Assembly (NCBI RefSeq): GCF_051195215.1
Contig: NZ_JBNAZM010000013.1
Span: 1-64,000 of the forward strand
Reading direction: 5' to 3'
DNA from: Arhodomonas sp051195215
GTDB lineage: Bacteria; Pseudomonadota; Gammaproteobacteria; Nitrococcales; Nitrococcaceae
Length of the DNA: 64,000 nt
In this document: positions 7,262 through 14,877 of the stretch, piece after piece
How positions within the stretch are numbered: position 1 is the stretch's first letter
Layout of the letters: each line of letters opens with the position of its first letter
Program-made: the position numbers and the translations under genes
Notes under the pieces: generated by a model
Told to the model about the DNA's origin: nothing
Database searches by the model: none
Seen by the model: only the letters and a program-made list of their open reading frames with translations

Positions 7262-8647
7262 ATGCCCGTGGCCGCCGATAGCCGTGCGACAGCCCTGGAG
7301 CGCGACACCATTCTCCAGCGCTCCCACGATCACATCGTCATTGCCGATGGCGAGGGCCGGGTGTTGCGCGCCAGCGCGAGCTGCACGGCGGTCTATGGCG
7401 TGTCGGCAGAGGCGCTCGTCGGGGCCAGTGTCTACGACCTGGAGCGCGAGGGCGTGTTTTCGCCGTCCATCACCGCGGAGGTGCTGCGTACCCGGGCCGA
7501 GTGCCAGCTCATGCAGCACACCCGCACCGGGCGTTCGGTGATGGCCGAGGCGTATCCGGTCTGGGACGGCGACCGTCTGGTACGGGTGATCAGCTTCTCC
7601 AAGGACATGACCGACATCCAGCTCCTGCAGCGGGAGTACGAGCTGTTGCAGCGGCGGCTGGCGGCGCGGGAGACGCCGGCGGCCACCGACGACATGGCGT
7701 TGGAAGGGCTGCACTTCCGCAGCGCCATCATGCGTGAGCTGGTCTCGCTGCTGCAGCGGGTCGCGCCCACCGACGCCAACGTGCTCCTGCTTGGCGAGTC
7801 CGGCGTCGGCAAGACCGCTTTCGCGACCCTGCTGCACCGCCACAGCCCGCGGTGTGACGGCCCTTTCGTGGAGGCGAACTGTGGTGCCATCCCGGAGACG
7901 CTGTTCGAGTCGGAGGTCTTCGGCTACGTCACCGGGGCATTCAGCGGCGCCTCACGGGAGGGCAAGCCGGGGCTCGCCGAGCAGGCCGACGGCGGCACGC
8001 TGTTTCTCGACGAAATCGCGGAGCTGCCGCTCGCCGTGCAGGCGAAGCTCCTCAAGGTGATTCAGGACGGCCGTGTCACCCGGCTCGGCAGCACACGACC
8101 GGGGACCATCGATTTCCGCCTGGTGGGGGCGACCAACCAGGATCTGGAACGCCTGGTGGCCGAGGGGCGTTTCCGCGCCGATCTCTACTACCGGCTGAAC
8201 GTGGTGCCGGTGACCATTCCGCCACTGCGCGAGCGCCGCGAGGATATTCCCGTGCTCGTCAACCACGTGCTCGCCGGGCTCAACGAGCGTTACGGCGGCG
8301 GCAAGGTGCTCGCACCAGAGTGCTGGCAAGAGTTGCTGAGCCGCGATTGGCCGGGGAACGTGCGCGAGCTCGAGAATCGCCTCGAGCGGCTGTACGTGGC
8401 GAGCGAGGGCGATGTCATTCAGGCCACCGCGGCGATTCCGGCGGCCAATGCCGACGCCGCGGCGCCGGCGCCGCCTGCGCCGGCCCCTGGCCGCACGCTC
8501 GCCCAGGCCGTCGCCGAGGCCGAGCGCGAGGCGCTGACGCAGGCATTGCGTCACTGCCGCAGCACCTACGAGGTGGCGGAATACCTCGGCACGAGCCAGC
8601 CGACGGTTTTCCGCAAGCTGAAGAAGTACGGCCTGCGCGTGCGCTGA
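7262..8647 (+). CDS. PAS-domain sigma-54-dependent transcriptional activator
   Basis: A 461-residue bacterial enhancer-binding protein. Residues about 12-120 form a PAS-like sensor, followed by a short coiled linker. The AAA+ domain has Walker A GESGVGKT at 178-185, the sigma-54 contact loop at 225-230 and Walker B GGTLFLDEI at about 244-252. The C-terminus is a Fis-type helix-turn-helix ending in QPTVFRKLKKYGL. The contact loop reads GAFSGA rather than GAFTGA. There is no receiver domain, so the PAS region probably binds a small molecule. It is divergent from the guanidino-compound cluster and is the likely activator of it (inference). The ATG at 7262 has a GGAG leader. Confidence 0.92.
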   Translation: MPVAADSRATALERDTILQRSHDHIVIADGEGRVLRASASCTAVYGVSAEALVGASVYDLEREGVFSPSITAEVLRTRAECQLMQHTRTGRSVMAEAYPVWDGDRLVRVISFSKDMTDIQLLQREYELLQRRLAARETPAATDDMALEGLHFRSAIMRELVSLLQRVAPTDANVLLLGESGVGKTAFATLLHRHSPRCDGPFVEANCGAIPETLFESEVFGYVTGAFSGASREGKPGLAEQADGGTLFLDEIAELPLAVQAKLLKVIQDGRVTRLGSTRPGTIDFRLVGATNQDLERLVAEGRFRADLYYRLNVVPVTIPPLRERREDIPVLVNHVLAGLNERYGGGKVLAPECWQELLSRDWPGNVRELENRLERLYVASEGDVIQATAAIPAANADAAAPAPPAPAPGRTLAQAVAEAEREALTQALRHCRSTYEVAEYLGTSQPTVFRKLKKYGLRVR

Positions 8648-8777
8648 CGCCGGCGTCCGGCAGTCAGCCCGCGAGGCGCAACCGCCCGCATTATCGTGAA
8701 ACCCGTGCTGATGCGGTATCCTTGCGGTTTCGAATTCGGCGCTAAGTCCACCCCATCCGCGACGTTCCGGAACGCCC

Positions 8778-10355
8778 ATGCCCCAGGATATTCACGCCCA
8801 CCGCATTCTGATTCTCGACTTCGGCTCCCAGTACACCCAGCTCATCGCCCGGCGCGTGCGCGAGGCCGGGGTGTATTGCGAGATCCACCCGTGCGATATG
8901 GCCGAGGCGGCCGTGCGGGAGTTCGGCGCGCAGGGGATCGTCCTCTCCGGCGGGCCCGAATCGGTGCACTTCGAGCATACCCCACGCATTCCCTCGGCAG
9001 TGTTCGAGCTCGGCGTGCCCGTGCTTGGCATCTGCTATGGCATGCAGGCAATGGCCGCCCAGCTCGGCGGCGCGGTGGAGGCCTCGGACCACAAGGAGTT
9101 CGGCTACGCCCAGGTGCGCGCCCGTGGCCACTCCAGCCTGCTGCGCGACATCGAGGACCACGCGAGCCCCGAGGGCTACGGCCTGCTGGACGTGTGGATG
9201 AGCCACGGCGATCGCGTGAGCGCGCTGCCCGAAGGCTTCAAGGTGATCGCGAGCACCGACAGTGCCCCCATCGCCGGCATCGGCGACGACGCCCGCGGCT
9301 ACTACGGCGTGCAGTTCCACCCGGAAGTCACGCACACGCGGCAGGGCAAGCGGATCCTGTCGCGGTTCGTTCACGGCATCTGCGGCTGCGCCGGCGACTG
9401 GACCCCGGGCAACATCATAGAGGACAACGTCGCGCGCATTCGCGAACAGGTGGGCGACGAGAATGTTCTGCTCGGCCTCTCCGGCGGTGTCGATTCCTCC
9501 GTGGTCGCGGCGCTACTGCACAAGGCCATCGGCGACCAGCTCACCTGCGTGTTCGTGGACAACGGCCTGCTGCGCCAGGACGAGGGTGAGCAGGTGATGG
9601 CGACCTTCGCCCGCCACATGGGTGTGCGCGTGATCCACGTGGACGCCGAGGACCGGTTCCTGGACCGGCTTGCCGGCGTCGAGGATCCCGAGGACAAGCG
9701 CAAGATCATCGGCAACACGTTCATCGACGTCTTCGACGAGGAGGCGGGCAAGCTCGAGAACGTGCAATGGCTCGCCCAGGGCACCATCTACCCGGATGTG
9801 ATCGAGTCCGCCGGCGCCGCCACCGGCAAGGCCCACGTGATCAAGTCCCATCACAACGTGGGCGGGTTGCCGGAGAAGATGAACCTGAAGCTCCTCGAGC
9901 CGCTGCGCGAGCTCTTCAAGGACGAGGTGCGAAAAATCGGCCTGGAGCTCGGGCTGCCGGCGGAGATGATCAACCGCCACCCGTTCCCCGGACCCGGGCT
10001 CGGCGTGCGCATCCTCGGCGAAGTGCGCAAGGCGTACACCGACCCGCTGCGCCGGGCGGATGCGATCTTCATCGAGGAGCTGCGCAACGCCGGCCACTAC
10101 GACCGTGTCAGCCAGGCTTTCGCGGTGTTCCTGCCGGTGAAGTCCGTGGGCGTCACCGGCGACGGCCGCCGCTACGAGTACGTGGTGGCACTGCGCGCGG
10201 TGGAGACCGTGGACTTCATGACCGCGCGCTGGGCCAACCTGCCCTACGAGTTCCTGGATACCGTCTCGCGCCGGATCATCAACGAGATCGACGGTATCTC
10301 ACGCGTGGTCTACGACATCTCCGGCAAGCCGCCGGCGACGATCGAGTGGGAGTAG
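8778..10355 (+). CDS. guaA: GMP synthase (glutamine-hydrolysing)
   Basis: A 525-residue cytosolic enzyme converting XMP, glutamine and ATP to GMP, the last step of guanine nucleotide synthesis. The N-terminal class I glutamine amidotransferase domain shows nucleophile Cys86 in GICYGM and the FHPEVTH catalytic histidine/glutamate. The central ATP-pyrophosphatase domain has the PP-loop SGGVDSS near residue 236, and the C-terminal dimerisation domain ends in PPATIEWE as is typical. guaB, often upstream, is not adjacent here; a 130-bp gap with no gene separates it from the activator. Confidence 0.98.
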   Translation: MPQDIHAHRILILDFGSQYTQLIARRVREAGVYCEIHPCDMAEAAVREFGAQGIVLSGGPESVHFEHTPRIPSAVFELGVPVLGICYGMQAMAAQLGGAVEASDHKEFGYAQVRARGHSSLLRDIEDHASPEGYGLLDVWMSHGDRVSALPEGFKVIASTDSAPIAGIGDDARGYYGVQFHPEVTHTRQGKRILSRFVHGICGCAGDWTPGNIIEDNVARIREQVGDENVLLGLSGGVDSSVVAALLHKAIGDQLTCVFVDNGLLRQDEGEQVMATFARHMGVRVIHVDAEDRFLDRLAGVEDPEDKRKIIGNTFIDVFDEEAGKLENVQWLAQGTIYPDVIESAGAATGKAHVIKSHHNVGGLPEKMNLKLLEPLRELFKDEVRKIGLELGLPAEMINRHPFPGPGLGVRILGEVRKAYTDPLRRADAIFIEELRNAGHYDRVSQAFAVFLPVKSVGVTGDGRRYEYVVALRAVETVDFMTARWANLPYEFLDTVSRRIINEIDGISRVVYDISGKPPATIEWE

Positions 10356-10365
10356 ACGGGCCGAG

Positions 10366-10440
10366 TTGAAAGTGCAAAGCGGCAAGTTTCAAGTGACGGC
10401 CCCTGCAAGGCTTTTCGCTTTCGACTTTTTGCTTGGTCGC
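10366..10440. repeat. Intergenic AAGCGGCAAG-type imperfect inverted repeat, copy 1
   Basis: This copy begins 11 bases after the guaA stop. The left arm contains CAAAGCGGCAAGTTTCAAGT (10375-10394), nearly identical to 20750-20769. The right arm (CTTTTCGCTTTCGACTTTTTGC) is a degenerate inverse. The same AAGCGGCAAG core recurs after nrdB and, inverted, after hinT. Confidence 0.6.
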
Positions 10441-10451
10441 TGACGGCCACC

Positions 10452-11414
10452 ATGAGCACCGACGAAACCTTCATGGCCCACGCCCTGGCGCTCGCCGAGC
10501 GCGCCGCATCAGCCGGCGAGGTGCCTATCGGGGCGGTGGTGGTCGTGGACGGGCGGATCGTGGGGGAGGGCTGGAACCGGCCGATCGCGCGCCGGGATCC
10601 AAGCGCCCATGCAGAGATCGAGGCGCTGCGGGCGGCCGGAGAGGCGATGGATGCCTACCGCCTGCCCGGGGCGACGCTGTACGTGACGCTCGAGCCGTGC
10701 CCCATGTGCGTGGGCGCGCTCGTCCACGCGCGCGTGGCGCGGGTGGTCTACGGTGCGGCGGACACCAAGACTGGCGCATGCGGCGGTGCCCTCGCGCTGC
10801 ACGAGCACGTGAGCCACAACCACCGGTTTCAGGTGGAAGGCGGTGTGCAGGCCGAGGCATGCAGCAACCGGCTGCGCCTATTCTTTCGCCAGCGGCGGGA
10901 CGCCCGGCGACCCGATGTGTCGCTCGTGCGCATCGACGCCGACAACGCCGATCGCTTCGCCGATATCGAGATCGCCGCGGAGCAGCGTGAGTTCGTCACC
11001 GATGCGCGCACGCTCATACGCCGGCACCTGGAGACCGGCTACGCGGAGGCGCTGTACGGTATCGAGGCGGGTGGCGCCCCGGCGGGGCTGCTGGCGTTGC
11101 TGCCGCCGGAACTGGGAATCGACTACCCGGAAGCACGGTCGGACGAGGCCTGGCTGGAGGGCTTTCGCATCGACGCGCGTTTTCAGGGGCAGGGCGTTGC
11201 GGGCAAGGCGCTCACCGGGATTGCCACACTTGCGGCGCGGCGTTATGCGCGCCTCAGCCTGACGGTGAATCTGCGCAACGACAAAGCCGAGGCTGCCTAT
11301 CGCCGGTTCGGCTTCCGCGATACCGGGGCGCTGTACCATGGCGGGCCGGCAGGGCCGCAGCGCATTCTCACACTGGATCTGAACGAGGGGGGAGCCGATG
11401 GCGAAGGGGCCTGA
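10452..11414 (+). CDS. tadA: tRNA(adenosine-34) deaminase fused to a GNAT acetyltransferase domain
   Basis: A 320-residue protein, about twice the usual TadA length. Residues 1-155 are a complete TadA: zinc and catalytic residues His53 and Glu55 in HAE and Cys83/Cys86 in PCPMC. This enzyme makes inosine at the wobble position of tRNA-Arg(ACG). Residues about 158-315 form a GNAT-type N-acetyltransferase fold with the acetyl-CoA loop in FRIDARFQGQGVAGKAL and the NxxAExxYRRFGF motif near the end. The acetyl acceptor is unknown. The fusion is in frame with no internal stop. It overlaps ybaK by 17 bp, suggesting an operon with a tRNA-quality theme. Confidence 0.92.
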   Translation: MSTDETFMAHALALAERAASAGEVPIGAVVVVDGRIVGEGWNRPIARRDPSAHAEIEALRAAGEAMDAYRLPGATLYVTLEPCPMCVGALVHARVARVVYGAADTKTGACGGALALHEHVSHNHRFQVEGGVQAEACSNRLRLFFRQRRDARRPDVSLVRIDADNADRFADIEIAAEQREFVTDARTLIRRHLETGYAEALYGIEAGGAPAGLLALLPPELGIDYPEARSDEAWLEGFRIDARFQGQGVAGKALTGIATLAARRYARLSLTVNLRNDKAEAAYRRFGFRDTGALYHGGPAGPQRILTLDLNEGGADGEGA

Positions 11415-11880
11415 GCGGGTGCGTCGCGCACTCGTCGAACGGGGAATCGATGTCGCCATCCGGCGGGTGGATGAGTCGACCCGCACTGCGGCCGAGGCGG
11501 CGGAGGCCTTGGGCGTATACGTGGGACAGATCGCCAAGTCGCTGGTATTCCGTGGCGAGGCCAGCGGCGACGCGCTGCTGGTGATCGCCAGCGGCGATCG
11601 CCGCGTGAGCGAGTCTCTGCTCGCCGACCTCGCCGGCGAGCCCATCGGTCGTGCCGATGCCGCCTTCGTCCGCGAGCACACCGGCTTCGCCATCGGCGGC
11701 GTCGCTCCGCTGGGGCACCCGGAGCCATTGCGTTGCTGGATCGACGAGGATCTCACCCGCTTCGACACGGTGTGGGCAGCGGCCGGTTCACCGTTCGCCG
11801 TCTTTCCGGTGGCGCCGTCCGCTCTGCCCGCGATGACCGGCGGTGAGTTGGCACGCCTCGCCGGTGGAGAGAGCGCATGA
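11398..11880 (+). CDS. ybaK: YbaK/EbsC-family aminoacyl-tRNA deacylase
   Basis: A 160-residue single-domain protein of the YbaK/ProX family, which clears mischarged aminoacyl-tRNA such as Cys-tRNA(Pro) in the cytosol. The family features seen are the conserved lysine in GQIAKSLVF, the glycine-rich GFAIGGVAPLGH segment and the VWAAAGSPFAVFPVAP strand. It starts inside the 3' end of the tadA fusion and its own stop overlaps the metR start by four bases (ATGA), so the three genes are probably cotranscribed. The exact tRNA substrate cannot be told from sequence. Confidence 0.92.
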   Translation: MAKGPERVRRALVERGIDVAIRRVDESTRTAAEAAEALGVYVGQIAKSLVFRGEASGDALLVIASGDRRVSESLLADLAGEPIGRADAAFVREHTGFAIGGVAPLGHPEPLRCWIDEDLTRFDTVWAAAGSPFAVFPVAPSALPAMTGGELARLAGGESA

Positions 11881-12827
11881 GCGGCTGGCTGGAGCTTCGT
11901 CATCTACGCAGTCTGAAGGCGATCCGCGAGACGGGCAGCCTGGTGGCCGCCGCCGAGCGTCTGCACCTCACCCAGAGCGCGCTCTCGCACCAGATCAAGG
12001 CGCTGGAGACGCAGGTGGGAGCGGAGCTGTTCTTCCGGCGCACGCGGCCACTGCGCCTCGCGCCCGCGGGGCAGATGCTGCTGGAGCTCGCCGACCGCAT
12101 CCTGCCGGAGGTGGAGACCGTCGAGCAGCGGCTCGGCAATCTCGCCGCCGGCGAGGGCGGTCGGCTGCATCTCGCCATCGAGTGCCATAGCTGCTACCAG
12201 TGGCTGCTGCCCACCATGGAGCGCTACCGTGAGCACTGGCCGGAGGTGGAGATGGATCTCTCCATGGGATTCAGCTTCCACCCGCTGCCGGCGCTGGTGC
12301 GTGGTGATATCGACATGGTGATCACCTCCGATCCGGATCCGGACCTAACCGGCATTCACTACGCGCCGCTGTTCCGGCACGAGGTACAGCTCGCGGTGCC
12401 GGCGGAATCGCCACTGGCGGATCGGGCACATCTCGAGCCGGAGGACCTGATCGATCAGACGTTGATTACCTACCCGGTGTGCCGGTCGCGGCTGGATGTG
12501 TTCACCCGGTTTCTCGACCCGGCGGGCGTGGAGCCCGCGGCGGTGCGCACCTCGGAGCTTTCGGTGATGATCGCCCAGCTCGTCGCGAGCCGTCGCGGCG
12601 TGACGGCCATGCCCAGCTGGGCGCTGGACGAGCACCTCTCCCGCGGCCAGATCCGCGTGTGCCGCCTGGGTGCGGATGGGTTGTGGAGTACGTTGTATGC
12701 CGCCATGCGCGAGGAGGAGGCGGGGTTGCCTTACCTGACCGCGTTCGTCGCCGCAGCCCGTCAGCTCACCGGTGAGCGGCTTCGCGGCATCCGTCCCGTG
12801 GCCGAGGGAGCGACTGCAGCCGGGTAA
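11877..12827 (+). CDS. metR: MetR-type LysR transcriptional regulator of methionine synthesis
   Basis: A 316-residue LysR-family protein. The N-terminal winged helix-turn-helix (residues about 5-65) contains GSLVAAAERLHLTQSALSHQIKALE. The effector domain has the ECHSCYQWLLP stretch characteristic of MetR, which responds to homocysteine and activates metE/metH. No met gene is adjacent, so its targets are elsewhere. Its start overlaps the ybaK stop. Confidence 0.9.
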   Translation: MSGWLELRHLRSLKAIRETGSLVAAAERLHLTQSALSHQIKALETQVGAELFFRRTRPLRLAPAGQMLLELADRILPEVETVEQRLGNLAAGEGGRLHLAIECHSCYQWLLPTMERYREHWPEVEMDLSMGFSFHPLPALVRGDIDMVITSDPDPDLTGIHYAPLFRHEVQLAVPAESPLADRAHLEPEDLIDQTLITYPVCRSRLDVFTRFLDPAGVEPAAVRTSELSVMIAQLVASRRGVTAMPSWALDEHLSRGQIRVCRLGADGLWSTLYAAMREEEAGLPYLTAFVAAARQLTGERLRGIRPVAEGATAAG

Positions 12828-12876
12828 CCGGTGTGGGTGGCGTTGAAAGCCTCCGCCCTACAGTTCGGTCACATAG

Positions 12877-12905
12877 GTTGGGGACCGCCGCAGGCGGTGC
12901 CCAAC
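12877..12905. repeat. REP-like hairpin
   Basis: GTTGGG and ACCGCC pair with GGCGGT and CCCAAC around a GCA loop, with one G-G mismatch: a 12-bp stem with a 3-base loop. This is the shape of bacterial repetitive extragenic palindromes; no T-tract follows, so it is not a typical terminator. Confidence 0.6.
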
Positions 12906-12907
12906 AT

Positions 12908-13006
12908 CGGTCAACCTGTGGGACGGGTGTCGGCTGCCAGGTGCGAAGGGCGGAGCCCGTGCGGGGAGAGTCGGTTGCCAAGAGCAACCGATCTACCAGT
13001 TGACCG
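12908..13006. repeat. Nested palindromes (outer arms plus inner hairpin)
   Basis: Outer arms CGGTCAAC (12908-12915) and GTTGACCG (12999-13006) enclose an inner perfect 8-bp hairpin, TCGGTTGC/GCAACCGA (12971-12978 and 12984-12991). Arms-plus-inner-hairpin is the same kind of layout as the larger elements at 232-479 and 52517-52784, but I see no shared sequence. Confidence 0.45.
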
Positions 13007-13140
13007 GCAACGGAGTATCCACGCGGCTGGCAATGGCCGGAACCGCCTGAGACAGGCCCGAATTATCCTTTGGAAACAAGCGGTTAAAGGGTGGTGGATA
13101 GGAGTGACCAACGCCGCGCCACGGCGCAGAGGCTTGCGAC

Positions 13141-13168
13141 CCGAACCCCGAAACCCGAACCCCGAAAC
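13141..13168. repeat. 14-bp tandem duplication
   Basis: Two perfect head-to-tail copies of CCGAACCCCGAAAC. A related inverted sequence (GTTTCGGGTTTC) occurs in the nrdA-nrdB gap near 19262, suggesting a dispersed family. Confidence 0.6.
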
Positions 13169-13347
13169 CCGGATCTTGCAGGCCTACCGAGAGCGCCGAA
13201 TAACCTGTGGCCGGGTCGGTGAAAGAAGGGGCGCTGGCTGGCCGGGCGTCCATGCCGCAGCTGGCTGGCGTCGACAATTGCAGAGGCGTGGATGGTTTTG
13301 GCGTCTCGCCAGTTTCTTCTCGTTCTCAGAGCGTCGGGGCCCGGTGG

Positions 13348-13542
13348 TTACTCCTCTTTGGTGAGGATCAGCCGTTCGTTACGGGTGAGCCGCAGAATAT
13401 AGCGCTCCCCTTCATGATCGATGGTCACCGTGCGGTTGCCGCGGAAGAGATCCCGGGTGTCCAGTTCCGGGCGTTCCGACTGTGGCGTTTCCGCCTGTCG
13501 AGCGCGGGGCAATGTCAGGGTTTCCGCGTTGTTGACTGCCAT
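13348..13542 (-). CDS. hemP: Hemin uptake protein HemP
   Basis: A 64-residue protein whose C-terminal half carries the HemP signature, RDLFRGNRTVTIDHEGERY followed by LRLTRNERLILTK. HemP proteins are small and linked to heme/iron uptake; in some bacteria they help express the outer-membrane heme receptor. The ATG at 13542 is set by an AGGGAGG leader, and a Fur-like box lies just upstream, so iron repression is expected. It stands alone: no TonB receptor or heme transporter is adjacent. Confidence 0.9.
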   Translation of the reverse strand: MAVNNAETLTLPRARQAETPQSERPELDTRDLFRGNRTVTIDHEGERYILRLTRNERLILTKEE

Positions 13543-13565
13543 GATCGATCCCTCCCTGTTGGAGA

Positions 13566-13582
13566 GGAATGATAATGATTCC
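13566..13582 (-). promoter_or_regulatory. Fur box upstream of hemP
   Basis: On the minus strand the 17 bases read GGAATCATTATCATTCC, a near-perfect palindrome matching the ATNATTATCATT core of Fur operators. It lies about 24-40 bp before the hemP start codon, where bound Fur would block transcription. Confidence 0.75.
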
Positions 13583-13907
13583 TGTTTTTGTTTGTCAACG
13601 ACCATCGCGCTGGCCTCTGCGAGGCACGGTTCGCGGGGAGTTCCGCGGCCGCGTGCGGGGTAAGTTGGGAACGGTGTCTCCTCGCACATCACGATCACAT
13701 CCGACTCTGGCTGTGACGCAGCGCACATCGTAGACTAGGCGCTGGGGGTACCTCCGCGGATGGCGGCGCCGATTGCGTCGGTCAACCCGGGGCACGCCGG
13801 CGATATCTCGCTCGCGTGTGAGATAGGGGCGGCGCGCTGGTTCGGGTCGCCTGCCGGGAGGTCCACATCCAACACCAAGAAATCGCCGGACAAACTGGGG
13901 AAGCACA
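13583..13907. other. Divergent intergenic region between hemP and yjgN
   Basis: This stretch must carry the promoters of both flanking genes. Apart from the adjacent Fur box I recognise no operator, hairpin or small gene in it. Confidence 0.5.
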
Positions 13908-14858
13908 ATGAATAACGCTCACACGGACGGAGCGCGCGGCCGTATCGCGCATCATGGCCGCGGAGGCGAGCTATTCGTCATCTTCATCGTCAATCTTCTG
14001 TTGAAGATCATCACTTTCGGCATCTATCAGTTCTGGGCAAAAACCCGGATCCGCCGCTATTTGTGGTCGCAGACGAGTTTCGATGGCGAGCGTCTGGAAT
14101 ACACGGGAACGGGGCTGGAGCTATTTCTCGGCTTCCTCAAGGCGGTGGCGATCATGTTCCTGGTCGCAATCGCGGCCAGCATACTGACGGCGGTGGCAGG
14201 GCCGGTGGGTTTCGTCGCCCTCGTGGTCGTTTATGTTCTGGGGTTCCCAGTGCTCGCCGGCGCCGCGCGCTTTGCGGCGACGCGCTACCGGTTCAGCCGG
14301 ACGAGGCTGCGTAGCATACGCTTCGGGTTGGTTGGCTCCGCGTGGTCACACGGGTTCCTCATGATGGGGTTGGGCCTGTTGTCGTTGCTGACGCTTGGGC
14401 TTTACACACCGTTCGCACGCATGAAACTTGCCGGTAACGTTCTGAACAATACCTATTACGGTTCGGAGCGGTTCCGGTTCCACGGTAAGGGCAGCGACCT
14501 GTTCCTGCCTTTCCTGTTGGCTCTGCTGCTGACCGTGCCGACGCTGGGGCTGGTCTGGCTGTGGTATCGCGCGTCCGAGTTCCGCTATGTCGCCAGCCAG
14601 CTCGAGGCGGGTGAGCTGCGTTTCGAAGTGACCCAAAGCCCGTTTGGCCTGGCCGTGTTTTTCCTGACCAACGTGCTTATCGTGATTGTCACGCTGGGTC
14701 TGGGGCTTCCCTGGGTGATGGTGCGTACTATCCGGCACATCGGTGAGACCATGGAAGTGACCGGGGAGCTGGATTACCAGCGCATCATGCAAGAGCAACG
14801 GGAGTCCGAAGCCGTCGGCGAGGGCTTTGCCGAGGCGTTGGACGTCGGGGCCATCTAG
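13908..14858 (+). CDS. yjgN: YjgN/DUF898-family membrane protein
   Basis: A 316-residue inner-membrane protein built of tandem DUF898 units. Each unit has a basic RGGELFVIFIVNLLLKIIT-like entry, a GIYQFWAKTRIRRY or LYTPFARMKLAGN turn, and an aromatic/Tyr-rich segment ending in a glycine-rich loop (EYTGTGLELF, RFHGKGSDLF). Six or more membrane helices are predicted. Function is unknown. It is followed 19 bp later by an M48 protease, a pairing I recall from other proteobacteria, which suggests a joint role in the envelope (inference). Confidence 0.88.
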   Translation: MNNAHTDGARGRIAHHGRGGELFVIFIVNLLLKIITFGIYQFWAKTRIRRYLWSQTSFDGERLEYTGTGLELFLGFLKAVAIMFLVAIAASILTAVAGPVGFVALVVVYVLGFPVLAGAARFAATRYRFSRTRLRSIRFGLVGSAWSHGFLMMGLGLLSLLTLGLYTPFARMKLAGNVLNNTYYGSERFRFHGKGSDLFLPFLLALLLTVPTLGLVWLWYRASEFRYVASQLEAGELRFEVTQSPFGLAVFFLTNVLIVIVTLGLGLPWVMVRTIRHIGETMEVTGELDYQRIMQEQRESEAVGEGFAEALDVGAI

Positions 14859-14877
14859 TCGGCAGGCCTGCTCGTCC

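Larger units (their letters stand above)
12828..13347. other. 520-bp intergenic region rich in palindromes
   Basis: No credible gene. From left to right it holds a 29-bp hairpin at 12877-12905, a nested pair of palindromes at 12908-13006, a 14-bp tandem duplication at 13141-13168 and then unremarkable sequence up to the convergent hemP stop. The open frames that cross it are repeat-derived. Confidence 0.6.
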
